NCBI GenBank assembly: GCA_020831885.1
Contig: JAFIFU010000010.1
Coordinates: 36,552 to 100,551 of the forward strand
DNA length: 64,000 nt
Reading direction: 5' to 3'
From: Ectothiorhodospiraceae bacterium
Lineage (GTDB): Bacteria; Pseudomonadota; Gammaproteobacteria; Nitrococcales; Aquisalimonadaceae
The translations under genes and the position numbers were made by a program. The notes below the pieces were generated by a model that was given only the letters and a program-made list of their open reading frames with translations, did not search any database and was not told where the DNA came from. Below are positions 61,175 to 64,000 of the stretch, piece after piece; the first letter of the stretch is position 1, and every line of letters begins with the position of its first letter.

Positions 61175-61776
61175 TGGGTAAGCTCACGGTCCAGATGTTC
61201 GTCACGCTGGACGGTGTCGTCCAGGCGCCCGGTGGGCCGGAAGAGGACCGTGAAGGAGGCTTCCCACACGGGGGCTGGCAGTTCCCGTTCCTCGACGAGT
61301 GCTGCCTAGGCGAGATCGGGAAAAACCTTGAGGGCATGGACGCGCTGCTTATGGGCCGTAAGACCTACGACATCTTCGCCGGCTACTGGCCCAAGGCTCC
61401 CGCCGGTAACCGCTTCGCCCGGAAGATGAACGAGGTTCCCAAATACGTGGCGTCGCGCACGCTCGATCAGGTCGACTGGAACAATGCCCGGCGCATCGAA
61501 GGCGATCTCACCAAGGCGGTCGAGAGGATCAAGGTGGACCACGGCGACGTGTACGTCATCGGCAGCGCGGACCTTGTACAGTCCCTGATGCACCGGGGGC
61601 TCGTGGACCGATTCGTCCTCGTCATCTACCCAATCGTCCTCGGTAGCGGGAAGCGTCTGTTCCCCGAGGGCGTCGATCCCGCACGGCTCAAGCTTGTCGA
61701 GTCGCGCGCGGGCGAAAGCGGCGCCGTCCTCATGACGTACGAGTCCGACGGAAAACCGACGTATGGCACGATGTGA
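61174..61776 (+). CDS. RibD C-terminal/dihydrofolate-reductase-like protein (cassette gene)
   Basis: 200 residues. VQMFVTLDGVVQAPGG, MDALLMGRKTYDIFAGYW, VYVIGSADLVQSLMHRGLVDRF and PIVLGSGKRLFPEG are the signature segments of the YyaP/YwjB-type RibD_C family. NADPH-dependent reductase of unknown substrate; this family is common in cassettes. A good attC site follows after 39 bp. Confidence 0.88.
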   Translation: MGKLTVQMFVTLDGVVQAPGGPEEDREGGFPHGGWQFPFLDECCLGEIGKNLEGMDALLMGRKTYDIFAGYWPKAPAGNRFARKMNEVPKYVASRTLDQVDWNNARRIEGDLTKAVERIKVDHGDVYVIGSADLVQSLMHRGLVDRFVLVIYPIVLGSGKRLFPEGVDPARLKLVESRAGESGAVLMTYESDGKPTYGTM

Positions 61777-61815
61777 CCGGCGCATGAAAGGTGCCCCGAT
61801 TCCCCGCTGGACACG

Positions 61816-61880
61816 GCAGAACAAATCGCTCAAGCCGACGCCTCCGCTTCGCTCCGGCATGGCTTGGATCAACGTTATGC
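61816..61880 (+). repeat. attC site
   Basis: GCAGAAC (61816-61822) through TCGCTCAAGCC ... GGCTTGGATCAAC to GTTATGC (61874-61880), 65 bp. The arms CAAGCC/GGCTTG pair; the terminal core GTTATGC is a near-consensus variant of GTTRRRY. Confidence 0.7.
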
Positions 61881-61928
61881 GCAACCGCAGAGTCGTTGGG
61901 CGTCTTCCCAAATAACGGAGCAACCTCT

Positions 61929-62321
61929 ATGACCATCGCTCTTTGGTGTCTCCTCGCAGCCATCCTCGCGCCGTACATCCTTTCTGTTATTGCTCGATCC
62001 CAGGTTTCCCGGCGTCAGTATGTCGATGATCCCCGTGCTTATAGCGAGGGCCTCGACGGCTGGCAGCGACGAGCACACCTGGCGCATCTTAATGCGTTCG
62101 AGGCTGTGCCAGCCATCGTTGCCGGTGTGCTGGTTGCCCAGTTCGTGCAGGCGCCGCAGGCATACGTCGACGGTCTTGCCATTGCGTTCATTGCATTTCG
62201 GGTGCTTCACGCGGTTTTTTATGTGACCGATAAGCCGATGCTCAGAAGTCATGCATGGCGTCTCGGCATGCTGTGTGTCATCGGGCTGTTTGTTGTGGCT
62301 GGCGTGTATGGGAGCGTTTAG
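61929..62321 (+). CDS. MAPEG-family membrane protein (cassette gene)
   Basis: ATG 61929 with CGGAGCAACC upstream; 130 residues. Four membrane helices, with the MAPEG markers RRAHLAHLNAFEAVPAIVAGVL and AFIAFRVLHAVFYV. Members are glutathione-linked membrane enzymes in eukaryotes; bacterial ones are mostly uncharacterised. It starts 49 bp after an attC core. Confidence 0.85.
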   Translation: MTIALWCLLAAILAPYILSVIARSQVSRRQYVDDPRAYSEGLDGWQRRAHLAHLNAFEAVPAIVAGVLVAQFVQAPQAYVDGLAIAFIAFRVLHAVFYVTDKPMLRSHAWRLGMLCVIGLFVVAGVYGSV

Positions 62322-62362
62322 TGGCCACACCCCCAATCCGTCCATGGAGCGGACAGCCGGTG

Positions 62363-62520
62363 CAGGATCTGGACAAGTGGATCAGGCGGCGATTGCGGAG
62401 TTACCTTTGGAAGCAATGGGGCAGAGCGGGCTACCGTCATGGTACGGGATCCGTATGCCCGGTGGTGTGGGAGGAACGGGGCCCTGAGGTCTCGCCCAAT
62501 CCCGTTCAGGCGTCCATATG
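62363..62520 (+). pseudogene. Group II intron remnant: RT C-terminus and 3' intron structure
   Basis: QDLDKWIRRRLRSYLWKQWG followed by RAGYR matches the maturase/X-domain end of group II intron reverse transcriptases. Right after it, GGATCCGTATGCCCGGTGGT and GTGGGAGG resemble the intron domain IV tail. GAACGGG...CCCGTTC (62475-62508) could be a domain V-like hairpin. The C-terminal piece seen at 59711 is missing here. Confidence 0.62.
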
Positions 62521-62540
62521 CAAACACCGGAGAGCATCCA

Positions 62541-62789
62541 ATGCTACAGCTACGTCCCAGTTGCGAGTGCTGCGACAAAGATTTGCCGCCGCACTCAACC
62601 GAAGCTCGAATCTGTTCCTTCGAATGCACCTTCTGCGTCTCATGTGCAGAAGGCGTATTGAAAGGCCATTGTCCAAACTGTGGCGGGGAACTGGTGGCGC
62701 GTCCGAGGCGCCCTGAAGCCAAACTTGCGAAGTTTCCGGCCTCCACTGATCGGGTGTTTAAGCCGGAAGGCTGCCACAAGGCAGGATAA
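62541..62789 (+). CDS. DUF1272-domain zinc-ribbon protein (cassette gene)
   Basis: 82 residues from ATG 62541. SCECCDKDLPPHSTEARICS and FECTFCVSCAEGVLKGHCPNCGGELV provide four CxxC-like pairs typical of DUF1272. RVFKPEGC near the end is also conserved. Probably zinc-binding; role unknown. An attC-like site follows immediately. Confidence 0.82.
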   Translation: MLQLRPSCECCDKDLPPHSTEARICSFECTFCVSCAEGVLKGHCPNCGGELVARPRRPEAKLAKFPASTDRVFKPEGCHKAG

Positions 62790-62790
62790 G

Positions 62791-62872
62791 GTCCAACCGG
62801 TTGGCGCCGTGGTGCCGGCGGTCACCTCAAGCGCCTGTGGCGCTTTGTGGATGCTTCGCTGCTTGGTTGGAA
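62791..62872 (+). repeat. Candidate attC site
   Basis: GTCCAAC (62791-62797, RYYYAAC) and GTTGGAA (62866-62872) are near-complementary cores 82 bp apart with inner palindromes (AGCGCCTGTGGCGCT). It starts two bases after the DUF1272 stop. Confidence 0.5.
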
Positions 62873-62906
62873 AGCGTGCTTCCACGTTGCCGAAGTGCTG
62901 AGCCCG

Positions 62907-63004
62907 CTGCAGGAGCTGGATAAGTGGATCAGGCGGCGATTGCGTACGCCTCGCCCGCACGTGTCTTCCGGAACCTGGGGCTGCCGGAATTGGCGGCATG
63001 GTGA
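62907..63004 (+). pseudogene. Second group II intron RT fragment, rearranged
   Basis: LQELDKWIRRRLR is followed in a shifted frame by AYASPARVFRNLGLPELAAW and a stop, which is the extreme C-terminus of the same reverse transcriptase type. The WKQW to SRSPAL segment between them is deleted. It lies directly after a candidate attC, the known target of group IIC-attC introns. Confidence 0.65.
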
Positions 63005-63019
63005 TGGGAGTGCAGAAAA

Positions 63020-63499
63020 ATGTCAGATGCGCAGCATACGCAAGACGAGGGGTCGGGCGTAAAGATACCGCCTCCACTTATCTATCTTGGGGTATTCGTT
63101 ATCGGCGCAGGTTTGAGCCTGGTTCTTCCTGTGGCCGAAATGCCAAAACTTCCCCTGCGCATGCTTGCGGGAGTTCTCGTGATCCTATGGCTCGTATTTG
63201 ATCTTGGCAGCATGCTTGTCTTTCATCGGGCCAAGACGGGCATTGCGCCGGCCCAACCTGTGACTCAGCTTGTAACGTGGGGCCCATACCGCTATACCCG
63301 GAATCCAATGTACCTGGGGATGCTCTGTTTGTACCTGGCGGCGTCAATCTGGTTCAACTTGCTTTGGGCGCTCTTATTTCTTCCTCTGCTTATATGGCTC
63401 ATATCAAGGTACGTTATTGCGAAGGAGGAGGAGTATATGGAGCGAAAATTTGGTGAAGACTACCGACAGTATCGCGAAAAGGTTCGGCGCTGGATATAG
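63020..63499 (+). CDS. Isoprenylcysteine carboxyl methyltransferase family protein (cassette gene)
   Basis: 159 residues from ATG 63020 with GGGAG nine bases upstream. Four membrane helices and the SAM-binding tail TWGPYRYTRNPMYLGMLCLYL followed by EEEYMERKFGEDYRQYREKVRRW, the ICMT/PEMT signature. Bacterial members methylate unknown small molecules or lipids. Frequent in cassettes. Confidence 0.87.
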   Translation: MSDAQHTQDEGSGVKIPPPLIYLGVFVIGAGLSLVLPVAEMPKLPLRMLAGVLVILWLVFDLGSMLVFHRAKTGIAPAQPVTQLVTWGPYRYTRNPMYLGMLCLYLAASIWFNLLWALLFLPLLIWLISRYVIAKEEEYMERKFGEDYRQYREKVRRWI

Positions 63500-63542
63500 A
63501 ATGGATGAGCTCAGATTGTGCCAATAAGCGCTTGCATCCGAT

Positions 63543-63577
63543 GCCCAACGCCGTGCGACTGAAGCGCGGCGTTGGGC
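63543..63577. repeat. Perfect-core hairpin, attC-like or terminator
   Basis: GCCCAACGCCG and CGGCGTTGGGC pair over 11 bases around a 13-nt centre. Both ends match attC cores (RYYYAAC/GTTRRRY), but at 35 bp it is too short for a normal attC. It may be a collapsed attC serving as terminator. Confidence 0.5.
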
Positions 63578-63640
63578 GTTGAAAGCGCCAAACCGAGAAG
63601 ATCAGCCGCTGTTTCTCGGTAGGTATTTTTGAGGTGTAAA

Positions 63641-64000
63641 ATGGACGAAGATCTTGATCTGATGACACGGGAGGAATTGATTGGGGAAGCCAGGAAATTA
63701 CGACTGGGTATCCGTCGGCATCGTGATAGCAGTCGACACGAACTTTGTTGGCACCATCCTGCTCTCTGGGGATTGCTGCCAGAAAAGACAGATCCTATTC
63801 CTGTGGTGCCGGAATGGCCGGAGTTCATGAGGGGTTGCATTAAGGAAGCGCTGATCGATTCCCATGGTGCTCTGGCTTTGCAGCGTGTTCGGGGGCAAGG
63901 CGCGGCTCGCAGGCAATGGCGAGCCCTTGGCAAGCGCCGCAACGCGGCACCCGGACACGCTGCAAAGCCCCGTAGGGCGGGCCATTCGCGCACGCTGAGC
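63641..64000 (+). CDS. Hypothetical small protein, 3' end replaced by IS-end sequence; runs off the window
   Basis: ATG 63641 opens a frame that stays open to base 64000 and is missing from the ORF track because it has no stop. MTREELIGEARKLRLGIRRH and CWHHPALWGLLPEKTDPIPV continuing to EWPEFMRGCI resemble, from memory, a small conserved proteobacterial protein of about 70-75 residues. From codon 68 on, the frame runs through the IS-end repeat (KEALIDSHGALALQR) and becomes Arg/Ala-rich, so the native C-terminus has been replaced. Function unknown. Confidence 0.5.
   Translation, partial: MDEDLDLMTREELIGEARKLRLGIRRHRDSSRHELCWHHPALWGLLPEKTDPIPVVPEWPEFMRGCIKEALIDSHGALALQRVRGQGAARRQWRALGKRRNAAPGHAAKPRRAGHSRTLS
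63836..63872 (+). repeat. IS-end-like dispersed repeat, copy C
   Basis: GCATTAAGGAAGCGCTGATC then GATTCCCATGGTGCTCT, nearly identical to copy A at 26.9 kb. Similarity to copy A resumes about 40 bases further on (GCAGGCAATGGC), so this is more than a bare inverted repeat. The rest of the element would lie beyond 64000. Confidence 0.55.

Noticed and set aside
27010-64000. tRNA genes, rRNA or CRISPR arrays
   Set aside because: No tRNA-like cloverleaf with CCA-adjacent acceptor, no rRNA sequence and no regularly spaced repeats were noticed anywhere in the window; a covariance-model scan would be needed to be certain.

Overview
The window looks like the accessory part of a gammaproteobacterial chromosome, probably from a salt-tolerant member of the Ectothiorhodospiraceae/Halomonadaceae type. 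The evidence is a class II (B12-dependent) ribonucleotide reductase tail at the left edge, TRAP transporters with acidic binding proteins, reverse transsulfuration genes, and integron-type gene cassettes with recognisable attC sites. The taxonomic guess is inference and is weak. No rRNA, tRNA or CRISPR array was seen.

Layout. (1) 1-4.3 kb: 3' end of nrdJ, an antitoxin remnant, three cassette-like genes (alpha/beta hydrolase, ATC-hydrolase-like, GNAT) with attC or attC-like sequence, then IS3 debris. (2) 4.3-25.5 kb: a catabolic island with an ADP-forming acyl-CoA ligase, a four-part biotin carboxylase with a pyruvate-carboxylase-type carboxyltransferase, a TRAP binding protein, two SDR dehydrogenases, a thiolase, a family III CoA-transferase, a TauE-like exporter, a GntR regulator, an acyl-CoA carboxylase with two carboxyltransferases, and TRAP permeases. 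The genes suggest uptake, CoA activation, carboxylation, oxidation and thiolysis of one unknown organic acid. (3) 25.5-42 kb: a mosaic of IS and toxin-antitoxin debris, an AraC gene carrying an in-frame stop, a glycosyltransferase, cystathionine synthase/lyase genes, a minus-strand cassette cluster (33.7-36.6 kb), LysR regulators, a thioesterase and an MFS transporter. (4) 42.3-58.3 kb: two mirrored modules, each with a transporter (ABC or TRAP), a two-subunit aconitase/isopropylmalate-isomerase-like hydro-lyase, an isocitrate-lyase/PEP-mutase-type lyase and its own regulator (IclR or TetR). They meet tail to tail at a terminator near 51.23 kb. Both hydro-lyases lack canonical active-site motifs, which makes them the strongest candidate for undescribed enzymology. 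(5) 59-64 kb: a decayed integron with an internally deleted integrase on the minus strand, cassettes on the plus strand (ADP-ribosylglycohydrolase, RibD/DHFR-like, MAPEG, DUF1272, ICMT-like), attC sites, and fragments of a group II intron reverse transcriptase lying between cassettes.

A 17-bp exact copy of the end of nrdJ, in a longer similar context, recurs at 59.1 kb. Everything between could therefore be a 58.6-kb insertion or rearrangement bounded by direct repeats.
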